DNA from: an uncultured Erythrobacter sp.
Lineage (GTDB): Bacteria; Pseudomonadota; Alphaproteobacteria; Sphingomonadales; Sphingomonadaceae
NCBI GenBank assembly: GCA_947498065.1
Contig: CANMIS010000005.1
Span: 124,001-188,000 of the forward strand
Length of the DNA stretch: 64,000 bases
Direction: 5' to 3'
Part shown: piece after piece, positions 26,608 through 35,885 of the stretch
Position numbering within the stretch: position 1 is the stretch's first letter
Layout of the letters: every line of letters begins with the position of its first letter
Translations under genes and position numbers: made by a program
Notes under the pieces: model-generated
Seen by the model: only the letters and a program-made list of their open reading frames with translations
What the model was told of the DNA's origin: nothing
Databases searched by the model: none

Positions 26608-29382
26608 ATGGTTTTTAAGCGTAACTCAGCAAACGCGCGCCTGCTTTGTGGTGCAGCGACCGGCCTCGCGATGATCGCGGCTGCTATGCCTGCGGCGGCT
26701 CAAGATGCTGAGCCAGAGACGGAAAGCGGAGTAGAGGACGAGGGTATCGTCGTCACCGGGATCCGCAGCGCGATCGAAAGCTCGCTTGAGGCAAAGCGCG
26801 AAAGCACCAGCATCGTCGAAGTGATCTCAGCAGAAGACGTTGGTAAGCTGCCTGACCTTTCCATTGCTGATGCGCTTGCGCGCCTGCCCGGCGTCACCGC
26901 TCAGCGCGTGCGCGGCCGCTCTCAGCAGATTTCGATCCGCGGTCTTGGCCCGGACTTCTCGCTGGCGCTTCTGAACGGCCGTGAGGTTGTCTCCGCCGGT
27001 AACAATCGCGGGATTGAGTTCGACCAATTCCCATCAGAGTTGATTGCGCAAGGCGTTGTCTATAAGACCGCTGAGGCGAGCTTGGCTGCAACCGGGATCG
27101 CTGGCGCGGTTGATCTGCGCACGATCCGCCCGCTCGATTTCAAGGATACGAAGCTCAACGTGTCCGCGCGCTATGTCGTGAATGACAGCGGCGAACTGAA
27201 CCCAGATTTCAGCAACCAAGGCTACCGCTTCTTCGGGTCATACATTGGTCAGAATGATGCAGGCACCGTTGGTTGGTCGATTGGCGTCACGCATCAATCG
27301 AACCCGACGCAGTTCCTCTCGCGCGAATTGAAGACCAACCAGAACCAGGTCTCTACCGACGCGAATGGCCTGATCTACCCGTCTGACAACCCGCGCCAAG
27401 GTGCCGTTTCACGCGATTTTGAGCGCACCTCGATTGCTGGCGCGTTGCAGTTCGAGCCATCCGACAATTTCTCGCTCGCGCTCGATGCGTTCTACACTGA
27501 TACGCAAGATTCCGGTATTTTCCGCGGCACGGAAACTCCGATTGCCTCATGGAGCGGCGCAAGCTTCGATGGTGCGACCGGCAATGGGCCTTTCGCCGAT
27601 ACCGCAACTTATTCAGCTGTTGTGCCAATCGTTCGCACAGACACTGAAGGCAACGAAGCTCAAATCTTCGCGGCAGGTGCAAACCTCGTTTGGGGTGTGA
27701 CCGATAATCTCTCGCTTGAGCTCGACTATGGCTATTCGACGCTCGACCGGAACGACATCGATTACGAAAGCTACGCTGGCACTGGATTTGCTCGCGGCGG
27801 CCCGCAGGATACGATCACATTCACGTTCCCACAAAGCGGCCGTTACAGCGTCGACACTCAGCTTGATTACACCGATCCAGGCACGGTTCTGCTAACCGAT
27901 CCGGGCGGTTGGGGCCAGGTCGGCTTCATCAAGGAGCCAGAGATCAACGACGAATTGCATCAACTTCGCGCAGAGGTGGAATACGCTTTTGATGGCGGTT
28001 TCCTCGATAGCATTACGGTTGGCTGGATTTACACGGACCGTGAGAAAGACTTCGATTCAAACGAAGCTTTCCTGCGTCAATCGGCTGCCTTCACTGACGG
28101 CGCTTTGGCAATCCCAGCGGGCTCGATCCTGGGCAGCACCGACACTGGCGGCCTGAACTTTGATGTTATCGCTTATGATCCATCTAGCTTCCTCACCGAC
28201 GGCACGTACGTCGTTGAGAAAGCGACCTTCGATACCGAATGGGTCGTATCTGAGGAAATTCACAGCTTCTACGCTCAGGCCAATATCGACACTCTGCTTG
28301 GCTCGGTTCCGCTGCGCGGCAATATCGGCCTCAAATATGTCGACACGACGCAAAGCTCGACCGGTACGATCGGCGGCGGCTTGGTCAACACGGTCAGCGA
28401 AAGCTACGATGATTGGCTGCCAAGTGCGAACCTCAGCTTTGAAGTCGCTGATGACTTCTTCATCAAGCTGGCCTTTGCGAAAACGATTACGCGCGCACGG
28501 CTCGATCAATTGGCCGCCAACCAAAACATTACGGTGAACCCGCTCAGCTGCACGGACACCGATGGCGATCAAGTGCCGGATACGGTCATCGCGTTTAACC
28601 CGCCGCAATTGGTTTGCTTTAACCTGGGCGGCGGTAACCCGGCGCTTCAGCCGTATTCGTCGACGTCCTATGACATCTCGTTTGAGAAATACTTCTCGCG
28701 CGGTACAGCCCTTGTGGTTGCGGTATTCCATAAGGACCTGTCGGACTGGGTCATCGACTTCAACGATACCATCGACGTGGAGCAGCAGATCATCAACGCT
28801 GGTTTCGGCTCAATCCTGACCAACGCACCTGAGCTTGCCACCGGCGCATTCAGCGGTCCGGTCAACTTTGGCGATGGCTCGATCACCGGCATTGAAGGCA
28901 CCTTGCGGGTTGACTTCGTTGACCTTGCAGAGAGCCTTGATGGCTTCGGCGGCAGCTTCAGCTTTACTTATGCTGATGCAGAAGTTGAGGACACCACGAT
29001 GACCGCGCTCGACATCCCCGGCTATTCCGAGACGGTTTGGTCCGGCGATATGTTCTATGAAAAGAACGGTTTCCAAGCCAAGCTCAGCGCCCGTCACCGC
29101 AGCGGCTTCTTGTCAGAGGTTCAAAACTTTGACGGTAGCCTGAGCGGCGCGCAGGCTCGCAGCGAGACCATTCTTGACGGTCAGATCGGCTACACCTTCG
29201 AAGAAGCCGATGGCTTCCTCAACGGCCTTGGTTTCCAGTTTGAGGTGTTCAACATCACCAACGAGCCGTTTGTTACCGAGAACGACCTGTTCGATGGTGC
29301 GGGCAATCAAATCGGCACCTTCCCGAGCCGTCACGAGCTCTATGGCAGGACCTACAACTTCACGATCAAGAAAGAATTCTAG
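26608..29382 (+). CDS. TonB-dependent outer-membrane receptor, probable alpha-glucan/maltooligosaccharide importer
   Basis: A 924-residue TonB-dependent receptor of the large alphaproteobacterial carbohydrate type. It has a Sec signal peptide (cleavage likely after AAAMPAAAQ, about residue 32), a TonB-box-like EGIVVTGIR (about 46), a plug domain with ADALARLPGVTAQRVRGRSQQ and IRGLGPDFS, and a long beta barrel ending in an aromatic residue (TIKKEF). The substrate is inferred from surrounding amylase, glucosidase and maltose-transporter genes. AGGGGAGAGAG precedes the ATG. A strong terminator follows. Confidence 0.93.
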   Translation: MVFKRNSANARLLCGAATGLAMIAAAMPAAAQDAEPETESGVEDEGIVVTGIRSAIESSLEAKRESTSIVEVISAEDVGKLPDLSIADALARLPGVTAQRVRGRSQQISIRGLGPDFSLALLNGREVVSAGNNRGIEFDQFPSELIAQGVVYKTAEASLAATGIAGAVDLRTIRPLDFKDTKLNVSARYVVNDSGELNPDFSNQGYRFFGSYIGQNDAGTVGWSIGVTHQSNPTQFLSRELKTNQNQVSTDANGLIYPSDNPRQGAVSRDFERTSIAGALQFEPSDNFSLALDAFYTDTQDSGIFRGTETPIASWSGASFDGATGNGPFADTATYSAVVPIVRTDTEGNEAQIFAAGANLVWGVTDNLSLELDYGYSTLDRNDIDYESYAGTGFARGGPQDTITFTFPQSGRYSVDTQLDYTDPGTVLLTDPGGWGQVGFIKEPEINDELHQLRAEVEYAFDGGFLDSITVGWIYTDREKDFDSNEAFLRQSAAFTDGALAIPAGSILGSTDTGGLNFDVIAYDPSSFLTDGTYVVEKATFDTEWVVSEEIHSFYAQANIDTLLGSVPLRGNIGLKYVDTTQSSTGTIGGGLVNTVSESYDDWLPSANLSFEVADDFFIKLAFAKTITRARLDQLAANQNITVNPLSCTDTDGDQVPDTVIAFNPPQLVCFNLGGGNPALQPYSSTSYDISFEKYFSRGTALVVAVFHKDLSDWVIDFNDTIDVEQQIINAGFGSILTNAPELATGAFSGPVNFGDGSITGIEGTLRVDFVDLAESLDGFGGSFSFTYADAEVEDTTMTALDIPGYSETVWSGDMFYEKNGFQAKLSARHRSGFLSEVQNFDGSLSGAQARSETILDGQIGYTFEEADGFLNGLGFQFEVFNITNEPFVTENDLFDGAGNQIGTFPSRHELYGRTYNFTIKKEF

Positions 29383-29422
29383 ATCGTAACTCAACCCTCT
29401 CTTGGGGTCGCAAAATGGAAGA

Positions 29423-29454
29423 GGGCCTGCCGGCAGCGGCGGGCCCTTTTTCTT
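29423..29454 (+). terminator. Rho-independent terminator after the TonB receptor
   Basis: A ten-pair stem (GGGCCTGCCG with CGGCGGGCCC, one G-T pair) and a GCAG loop are followed by TTTTTC. This is a textbook terminator on the + strand. Confidence 0.8.
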
Positions 29455-29504
29455 TGGCGATTGTGTGGTTGAGCCATCGCCTGAGAAACCGCGGCCGCTA
29501 GCGT

Positions 29505-31025
29505 TTACGCGTGCGGGGAAGGGCAATGCTGCGCGAGAAACTCGGAATGGCTCGGCATGGCAGTAACCGCGCCGTCCATCGCCGCTGAGATCGCGCTCAT
29601 TCGGTCAGCCACGGGTACCGCGCCGCTACGCATGGCTGCAAGGGCGGGCGCGCGCTCAGGCACGATGTCTTGGCCCAGATAAACCGCGATCCAGCTGGGG
29701 TTTTTAAACAGCTCGCGTTCGTCAGACACCAGCAATCCATAATTGCGGAAGTGGTCGATCTTGTATTGCAGGCTGTCCGGGATCGCCATGCTGGAGCAGT
29801 AGCGCCACAGCTCCGCATCATCGCGCGAGGTCGCCTTGTAATGCAGGATCAAGAAGTCGCGTATCCGCTCGTACTCTGCCGCCGTTTGGGCATTGTATTC
29901 CTGAGCCAGCAGCGGCGACATTTCCTTGTCCGGAAACAGCGCGAGCAAGCGTAAGATGCCATATTGGATGAGATGCAGGCTGGTCGATTCCAGCGGCTCC
30001 ATAAATCCAGCAGAGAGCCCAATCGCAACGCAGTTTTTGTGCCAGAACTTGCGCCGCCGCCCGGTCACAAAACGCAGCATGCGCGGCTCTGCTAGGGCCT
30101 CGCCTTCGAGCGAGCTCAATAGCGTTTCGGTCGCTTCGTCCTCGCTCACAAACTCGCCGCAATGGACATAGCCATTGCCGGTGCGATGCTGCAGCGGGAT
30201 GCGCCATTGCCAGCCCGCAGCCTCGGCGGTGGAGCGCGTGTAAGGCGCGATGTCAACCTGCTTCGGACTAGGCGCAGCGACGGCGCGGTCGCAGGGCAGC
30301 CATTGCTGCCAATTGTCATAGCCAGCCTCTAGCGCGCCCTCGATCAAGAGGCCGCGAAAGCCGCTGCAATCAACGAAGAACTCTGCCTTGAGGGTCTCGC
30401 CATTTTCCAGCTGGATGCTTTCAATTCCGCCGTTCGTCGCATTGAGCGCCGCATCAACGACTTTGCCCTCGATCCGCTTGACCCCGCGCGCCTCGGCATA
30501 TTTGCGCAGGAACGCCGCATAAAGCACCGCGTCGAAGTGATAGGCGTAATCGTAAGTCGACTGGATCTGCCGCCGGTCGGGCAGGGGATGCGCGAACTTG
30601 CCCGCCTTCGCCATGGCCCAGCCCATGGAGAAGTTGTCGATTGGCCCGTTGACCCGGCCAGCGAGGCTTTCCTGCATCCAGAAATGGTAGAACGGCACGC
30701 TGTCAAATTCGGCGCCATGTTGGCCAAACGGGTGGAAATAGCTGTGGCCAAGCCGGGCCCAATCGACGAATTCGATCCCGAGTTTATAGGAGCCTCCGGT
30801 CTCCTTGACGAAGGTCGCCTCGTCGATCCCGAGCCTCTGATTGAAATGGCGGATCGGCGGAATGGTCGCCTCGCCAACGCCCACGGTGCCGATCGCTTCA
30901 GATTCGACGACCGTGATCTTGCAGCTCTTGCCCAGCGTGTTCGCGAGCGCCGCCGCCGTCATCCAACCGGCGCTGCCGCCGCCGACAATGATGACACTTT
31001 GTAAGGGGGAGAACGCGCTGGCCAT
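29505..31025 (-). CDS. Flavin-dependent tryptophan-halogenase family protein (copy 2)
   Basis: A 506-residue paralogue of the protein at 23882-25399. It keeps all family hallmarks: VGGGSAGWMT for FAD, catalytic Lys81 in GSYKLGIEF, WQWRIPLQHRTGNGY (WxWxIP) and the active-site Glu in FMEPLESTSLHL. It starts three bases after the LacI-type gene, so it is the last gene of an operon with alpha-amylase and alpha-glucosidase. That linkage ties its expression to sugar supply. No flavin reductase is in the window to feed it FADH2. Substrate unknown. Confidence 0.9.
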   Translation of the reverse strand: MASAFSPLQSVIIVGGGSAGWMTAAALANTLGKSCKITVVESEAIGTVGVGEATIPPIRHFNQRLGIDEATFVKETGGSYKLGIEFVDWARLGHSYFHPFGQHGAEFDSVPFYHFWMQESLAGRVNGPIDNFSMGWAMAKAGKFAHPLPDRRQIQSTYDYAYHFDAVLYAAFLRKYAEARGVKRIEGKVVDAALNATNGGIESIQLENGETLKAEFFVDCSGFRGLLIEGALEAGYDNWQQWLPCDRAVAAPSPKQVDIAPYTRSTAEAAGWQWRIPLQHRTGNGYVHCGEFVSEDEATETLLSSLEGEALAEPRMLRFVTGRRRKFWHKNCVAIGLSAGFMEPLESTSLHLIQYGILRLLALFPDKEMSPLLAQEYNAQTAAEYERIRDFLILHYKATSRDDAELWRYCSSMAIPDSLQYKIDHFRNYGLLVSDERELFKNPSWIAVYLGQDIVPERAPALAAMRSGAVPVADRMSAISAAMDGAVTAMPSHSEFLAQHCPSPHA

Positions 31026-31028
31026 TGT

Positions 31029-32060
31029 CTACCCGCCGCAGCTGTCTCTGATCGTCAGGCTGGTTTCGAGCCGGTCAGACGTGGCGCGCCCGCCCTTAGT
31101 ATCGATCAATTTCGAGACGAGCATACGCCCCGCGAGATTGGCGTCTTGATCAATCGTGGTTAGGCGCGGTGTGACCAGGCGCGCAGCAGGGATATTGTCA
31201 TAGCCGACCACCGACACATCCTCGGGTATGCTGCGCCCGGCGCGGGTCAGCGCTCGCATCGCGCCGATGGCGATCAGGTCGCTGGCGGCGAACACGCCAT
31301 CGAACTGGATACCTTGATCAATCGCAGAGCGGGTCACAGCCTCGCCAGAATGGACGTCGAAATGGGCGGGCATCAGCAGCTCATCACGCACATGGAGCCC
31401 TGCGCTTTCGAGCGCCTGGCGATAGCCGCGATAGCGTTGCTCTGCTTCCGGCGCCTCTGTATCGCCGAGGAATAGGATGCGTTTGCGACCCAAGCGCGTG
31501 AGGTGGGAAGTTGCGCGCCTGCCGCCCGCCATATTGTCTGAACCCACCGAGCAATAAGCGGCATCGGCGAATTCCGCGCCCCAGACTACAAATCGGCTGT
31601 CGCGCTGGGAAAGATCGTTGAAGGCAGCATGCAGCGAGCTTTGCCCGATGAAGATCACGCCGGTCGCTCTGCTGGTGTTCATGGCGAACTCAAGGTCTTC
31701 AGCCGAGCTTGGGCTCAAGTGGCTGATGACGAGGTCGGCGTTTCGCACTCTGGCCGCCTCGGCAACGCCGGCGAGCAGTTCAAGAAAGAACGGGTCGGCA
31801 ACGCGGCTTTCGCGGGCTTGCGGGGCGGGGACAACGACTGCGATTGTCGCCTCTGCACCGATGGGCGCGTTGGGCATGGTGCTGCGAAAGTCATAATCAT
31901 GCGCGCGGGCAATCTTCCAGATCGCCTGCTTGGTGCGCCGTTTGACCGCTGGATTGTCATTGAGCGCGCGCGATACGGTCGAGATCGATACTCCAGCCTC
32001 GCGGGCGATGTCTTCGAGCCGGGCCGATTTCGCGTTCTTCTGGTCCTGCTCTTCACTCAT
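31029..32060 (-). CDS. LacI-family transcriptional regulator of the alpha-glucan locus
   Basis: From the ATG at 32060 the protein is 343 residues; an in-frame extension to 32105 would run into the glucosidase gene. The N-terminal LacI helix-turn-helix is IAREAGVSISTVSRALND (about 14-31), followed by a periplasmic-binding-protein-like effector domain with VVGYDNIPAARLVTPRLTTI near residue 275. Such proteins usually repress sugar genes until a sugar binds. Genes on both sides make maltose, maltooligosaccharide or glucose likely effectors. Candidate operators are the TTGCAAA palindromes; these lack the central CG typical of LacI sites, so the match is uncertain. Confidence 0.88.
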   Translation of the reverse strand: MSEEQDQKNAKSARLEDIAREAGVSISTVSRALNDNPAVKRRTKQAIWKIARAHDYDFRSTMPNAPIGAEATIAVVVPAPQARESRVADPFFLELLAGVAEAARVRNADLVISHLSPSSAEDLEFAMNTSRATGVIFIGQSSLHAAFNDLSQRDSRFVVWGAEFADAAYCSVGSDNMAGGRRATSHLTRLGRKRILFLGDTEAPEAEQRYRGYRQALESAGLHVRDELLMPAHFDVHSGEAVTRSAIDQGIQFDGVFAASDLIAIGAMRALTRAGRSIPEDVSVVGYDNIPAARLVTPRLTTIDQDANLAGRMLVSKLIDTKGGRATSDRLETSLTIRDSCGG

Positions 32061-32080
32061 CCCGTACGCCCGTTTGCCCC

Positions 32081-33742
32081 CTATTGCCCGGTCGTCATGG
32101 CCCAATAGCCCGACCAGCCTTCCATAGTGGCAGTGATGGGGTCAGGTGAACCCACTTGTCGCTGGTTAGCAACCGTTTTCGCTTGCGCGAATTCTGCGGG
32201 CGGCGCCCAATCGCAAGGATTGTCGGATAGGTTGAAGGCGCACAGGACTCGGCCCGCATCGTCGGTGCGGATGAAGGCAAGCACATCTTCAGGCGTTTCC
32301 AGCAGCTCCAAATCACCCGAAACGACCGCAGTCAGAGCCCGCCTTTCCGCCAGCAGACCGCGGGTGTAGCTCGCCATGGAACTAGGGTCTTCACGCTGGC
32401 AATCAATCGCCAGATCAGCGTGGGTTTGATCTAGCTTCAGCCAGGTCCGGTTCGCGTTCGAGAAGCCAGCTTGCGGTGCTTTCGCCTCCCATGGCATCGG
32501 CGTGCGCGCGCCATCGCGGCCCAAAGTGTGCGGCCAATTGGTGATCGCCTCGGGATCCTGCAGGTCTTCGAACGCGACATGGCCTTGCGGCAGGCCCAAT
32601 TCCTCGCCTTGGTAAATGATCGGATTACCGCGCAGCGCCATCAGCAGCAGCATGGAAAGCCGCGCGATTTGACCATGGCTGGCATCACCAGACACCCAGC
32701 GCGTGACGGCGCGCGGTGCATCGTGGTTTGAGAATGCCCAACTCGGCCAGCCTTCACCAGTGTCTCCAGGCCACTGCATCAGCGACCGCCGGACTGCGGG
32801 TGCGGTCAGTTTAGGCGCATAAAGGAAGTCGAAATTATAGGCGGAATCGAGCCGCTTTCCATCGGCTGTAAACGCCTTCATTTCTGCCAGTGGATCTGGC
32901 CCGCCAACCTCAGCCACTGTGAACCGACCGGGATATTGGTCGATCGTCTGGCGGATGCGCTCAATGAACAGCGGAATGTCTTCATGCGACTGGTTGAACT
33001 GCTTGATCTGCATGTCAAACGGGCGGGTCACTGCTTCCATAGGGGCATGCGAGGGCGGATTGTCGCGAAATTCCGGATCATGCATCGCAAAGTTCAGGGC
33101 ATCGATGCGGAAACCATCAACGCCCCGGTCCAGCCAGAATTTCGTGACTTCCAACAGCGCGTCCTGAACCTCTCGGTTGTGGACGTTCAAATCCGGCTGG
33201 GAGGTGAGGAAATTGTGCAGGTAATATTGCTTGCGCGGGCCGTCCCACTGCCAGGCCGATCCGCCGAACACCGATTGCCAATTGGACGGCGGAGAACCGT
33301 CTGGCTTCGCATCGGCCCAGACGTACCAATCGGCCTTGGCATTGCTGCGATCCTTGCGGCTTGCTGCGAACCAATCATGCTCGTCCGAGGTGTGCGAATA
33401 GACCTGATCGATGATCACCTTCAGGCCTAGTTTATGCGCCTTGTCGATGATCCGGTCAAAGTCATCGAAATCGCCAAAGCTTGGATCGATCCCGCAATAG
33501 TCAGACACATCGTATCCGAAGTCTTTCATCGGCGAGGTGAAGAAAGGCGAGATCCAAATCCCGTCCACTCCCAATGACGCGATGTAATCGAGCCCATCGG
33601 CAATGCCGCGCAAATCGCCGATCCCATCGCCATTGGTGTCGCGAAAGCTGCGCGGATAGATCTGATAGATCACCGCGCCGCGCCACCATTCATCCGTTGT
33701 CGTGCTTGGGTCTTTGCCGTTCACAGGTCGCATCTCGTTCAT
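32081..33742 (-). CDS. Alpha-glucosidase, glycoside hydrolase family 13
   Basis: The ATG at 33742 overlaps the amylase stop (ATGA) and gives 553 residues, normal for cytoplasmic alpha-1,4-glucosidases. The barrel begins WWRGAVIYQIYPRSF. Catalytic residues are the nucleophile Asp214 (GFRIDALNF), acid/base Glu278 (FTVAEVG) and Asp341 (FSNHDAPRAVTRW). No signal peptide is present, so it should hydrolyse imported maltose and maltooligosaccharides to glucose in the cytoplasm. The FTSPMKDFGYDVSDY loop and overall shape fit the GH13_23-like group. It precedes the lacI gene in the same operon. Confidence 0.92.
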   Translation of the reverse strand: MNEMRPVNGKDPSTTTDEWWRGAVIYQIYPRSFRDTNGDGIGDLRGIADGLDYIASLGVDGIWISPFFTSPMKDFGYDVSDYCGIDPSFGDFDDFDRIIDKAHKLGLKVIIDQVYSHTSDEHDWFAASRKDRSNAKADWYVWADAKPDGSPPSNWQSVFGGSAWQWDGPRKQYYLHNFLTSQPDLNVHNREVQDALLEVTKFWLDRGVDGFRIDALNFAMHDPEFRDNPPSHAPMEAVTRPFDMQIKQFNQSHEDIPLFIERIRQTIDQYPGRFTVAEVGGPDPLAEMKAFTADGKRLDSAYNFDFLYAPKLTAPAVRRSLMQWPGDTGEGWPSWAFSNHDAPRAVTRWVSGDASHGQIARLSMLLLMALRGNPIIYQGEELGLPQGHVAFEDLQDPEAITNWPHTLGRDGARTPMPWEAKAPQAGFSNANRTWLKLDQTHADLAIDCQREDPSSMASYTRGLLAERRALTAVVSGDLELLETPEDVLAFIRTDDAGRVLCAFNLSDNPCDWAPPAEFAQAKTVANQRQVGSPDPITATMEGWSGYWAMTTGQ

Positions 33743-35565
33743 TGGGCGGTCTCTGAAACTCTCGCTATGCACCAACCCAGCGCAGGCAGCTCTACCGTCA
33801 CACTTCCCGGAGCGGACACGGTATCTGCGCAAGCGCCGCTCAGCGTTTCAAGCTTACGCGCGTCATAGCCGATGGCGGATTGCTGCTTAAGTGGCTCTGC
33901 CGAGGTGTTGAAGGCGAGCAGATACTCTGTGCCTTCATCAGGATCGAAACGCGAGAAGCTGACGAGGCCAGGGGCGGTGTCGTTGTAGCTGCGAGTTATC
34001 TGCTTGCCGCGCCGCAGTGCTGCATGTTCAGCGCGAATGGCGGCCAGTTCCGCGATCAGGCTGTAAAGCGGATGCGCCGTATCAAAGTTTGCCTCAGCGG
34101 TTGTCGCATCGGTGCCGATCAGATCGTTGTCATTGTAGCTCGCAGTTTTGCTGGCAAACATGTCTTCGCGTGCGGCCTGATCATTGCCGTCGCCGACAAA
34201 GCCTTGCTCATCGCCGGAATAAATCACTGGCGAGCCGCGCAGGCTCATCAGCATCGCATGGCCAAGCTTCACGCGGGCGAGCAGCTCGTCTTGAGAGATG
34301 CCGGGATTGTCCGCTTTGATCAGCGTGGAAAACCGGCCCATATCGTGATTGCCTAGGAAGGTTGGCATAGTGCGGGCTGCCTCTTCTCCGCCCTCGTAAT
34401 TCACATCGCCATCAAACATTTCGACCATGACGCCAGCAGGCAAATTGCGGCCTAGCGCATCGCGGACTGCCGCCTGAAATGCGAAATCGAGCACTGCCGG
34501 AAAACCGTCGCGGCGGGTGAACCGAGCAAGGAAGCCGCTATCGCGACTTTCCGAATATACTTCGCCGAAGATATGGAAATTGCTCAGGCCTTCAGCCTCG
34601 GCGGTTTCCAACATGGCAGGCACAAACATCTGCCAAAACTCTGGGTTAACGTGTTTTGCGGTGTCGATGCGAAAGCCATCAATGCCGAAGCGGGTGATCC
34701 AGCTCTGATAGATCTCGATCATGCCGGACAGCACGCGGGGATGTTCGGTGTAGAGATCATCGAGCCCGGCAAAGTCGCCGTAAAGGCTGCTTTCCCCGCT
34801 AAAGGTCGAGCTGCCGCGATTGTGATAATAGATCGGATCGTTGAGCCACGCGGGCACCTTCACCTCGCGCTCAGCCTCCGGCACAATCGGGGTGTAAGCG
34901 AAATCCGGAGCTGTTAGGCGCGCGAAATTCTCTGCCGTTTGCACGTGATCGCCCAGAAACCCCTCATTGATCGCCTCGCCATCTGCGCCGCCGAGCTGGG
35001 AATAGGGGTAATCCGCCAGGCTGCGGTAGGCATAGCCTGTCGCCTTGCCTTCCGTGTAATCAATCACATCGGCGGTGTGGTTGGTGATGATGTCCATATA
35101 GACTTTCATCCCGCGCGCATGCGCCGCGTCGACGAAGGCTTTAAACTCGTCATTGCTGCCAAAATGCGGATCAATGCTGGTGAAATCAGTCACCCAATAG
35201 CCGTGATAGCCGGCGCTTTCTTTGCCGGTTTCGCCTTGAACGGGCTTGTTTTTGAAAACCGGTGCGAACCAGATTGCGGTCACGCCCATGCCCTGAATGT
35301 AATCAAGCCTTTCGGTCAGGCCCTTGAGGTCTCCTCCGTGGTAGAAGCCCTTGTGAGCGGGGTCGAAGCCATGGTCGAGCGTTCCTCCGCCGATGCCGCC
35401 GCGATCATTGCTGGTGTCGCCATTCTCAAATCGGTCGGGCAGGACGAAATAGACCACCTCATCTTCTGGCGGACGCTCTTGTGGCGAATTAGGCGCAGTT
35501 TGCGCTAGTGCAGGCATACTGGCCGCGCCAATTGCAGCGAGAATCAGGCTAAGGTATGGTCTCAT
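33739..35565 (-). CDS. Exported alpha-amylase, glycoside hydrolase family 13
   Basis: A 608-residue enzyme with a signal peptide (MRPYLSLILAAIGAASMPALAQ, seen over residues 1-22), so it acts in the periplasm or outside. Catalytic residues are Asp301 (GFRIDTAKH), Glu335 (HIFGEVYS) and Asp408 (FLGNHDMGR). The barrel starts with EVVYFVLPDRFENGD. A C-terminal beta domain occupies about 515-600. It should cut alpha-1,4-glucans to short oligosaccharides. It is the first gene of a - strand operon with alpha-glucosidase, lacI and halogenase 2. GGAGGGG is the ribosome site. Confidence 0.92.
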   Translation of the reverse strand: MRPYLSLILAAIGAASMPALAQTAPNSPQERPPEDEVVYFVLPDRFENGDTSNDRGGIGGGTLDHGFDPAHKGFYHGGDLKGLTERLDYIQGMGVTAIWFAPVFKNKPVQGETGKESAGYHGYWVTDFTSIDPHFGSNDEFKAFVDAAHARGMKVYMDIITNHTADVIDYTEGKATGYAYRSLADYPYSQLGGADGEAINEGFLGDHVQTAENFARLTAPDFAYTPIVPEAEREVKVPAWLNDPIYYHNRGSSTFSGESSLYGDFAGLDDLYTEHPRVLSGMIEIYQSWITRFGIDGFRIDTAKHVNPEFWQMFVPAMLETAEAEGLSNFHIFGEVYSESRDSGFLARFTRRDGFPAVLDFAFQAAVRDALGRNLPAGVMVEMFDGDVNYEGGEEAARTMPTFLGNHDMGRFSTLIKADNPGISQDELLARVKLGHAMLMSLRGSPVIYSGDEQGFVGDGNDQAAREDMFASKTASYNDNDLIGTDATTAEANFDTAHPLYSLIAELAAIRAEHAALRRGKQITRSYNDTAPGLVSFSRFDPDEGTEYLLAFNTSAEPLKQQSAIGYDARKLETLSGACADTVSAPGSVTVELPALGWCIARVSETAQ

Positions 35566-35609
35566 TATCAGGCCCCTCCAATCGCTTGGATGCCATCAAT
35601 TTTCTGATT

Positions 35610-35625
35610 TTGCAAATCTTTGTAT
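35610..35625. promoter_or_regulatory. Degenerate TTGCAAA palindrome
   Basis: TTGCAAATCTTTGTAT has the same left half and spacing as the site at 35734 but two changed bases in the right half. It lies about 45 bases upstream of the amylase start. It is a weaker candidate operator. Confidence 0.25.
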
Positions 35626-35733
35626 TTTGTAAAATGCTGTCGATATTTGACCATCATATATCTGAAATAAAGCAATTTACTGAATTTCAAACGAGACCTA
35701 TCAGCAGAAAATTCTAAGAAAAAAGAAAGTTTC

Positions 35734-35749
35734 TTGCAAAAATTTGCAA
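35734..35749. promoter_or_regulatory. Perfect TTGCAAA-AA-TTTGCAA palindrome
   Basis: A 16-base element with seven-base perfect arms near the middle of the divergent region. It is the best candidate operator for the LacI-type regulator, since related copies occur near the other divergent promoter of the locus. Confidence 0.45.
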
Positions 35750-35829
35750 TTTCGTCAGACTGGCGTGACGGCGAGTTTGCAGGAAAATGTGCTTTGAGTG
35801 CATTTCTGCGGCTCGCAAAGCCTAAGGTC

Positions 35830-35847
35830 TGGCGCTGATTGGCGCCA
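35830..35847. repeat. Inverted repeat upstream of the MFS transporter
   Basis: TGGCGC-TGATTG-GCGCCA, six-base perfect arms and a six-base spacer, lies about 40 bases before the MFS start codon. It could be an operator or leader hairpin. Confidence 0.3.
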
Positions 35848-35885
35848 TAAAAGGCCGGGGCGGGTGAGGGTGAGAGGCATTTATC

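Larger units (their letters stand above)
35566..35885. promoter_or_regulatory. 320-base divergent promoter region between amylase and MFS transporter
   Basis: No gene is seen. The amylase-proximal 200 bases are AT-rich and hold the TTGCAAA palindromes at 35610 and 35734. The MFS-proximal end has a TGGCGC/GCGCCA inverted repeat at 35830-35847 and a GTGAGGGTGAGAGG ribosome site. The region probably controls both arms of the alpha-glucan locus. Confidence 0.6.
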
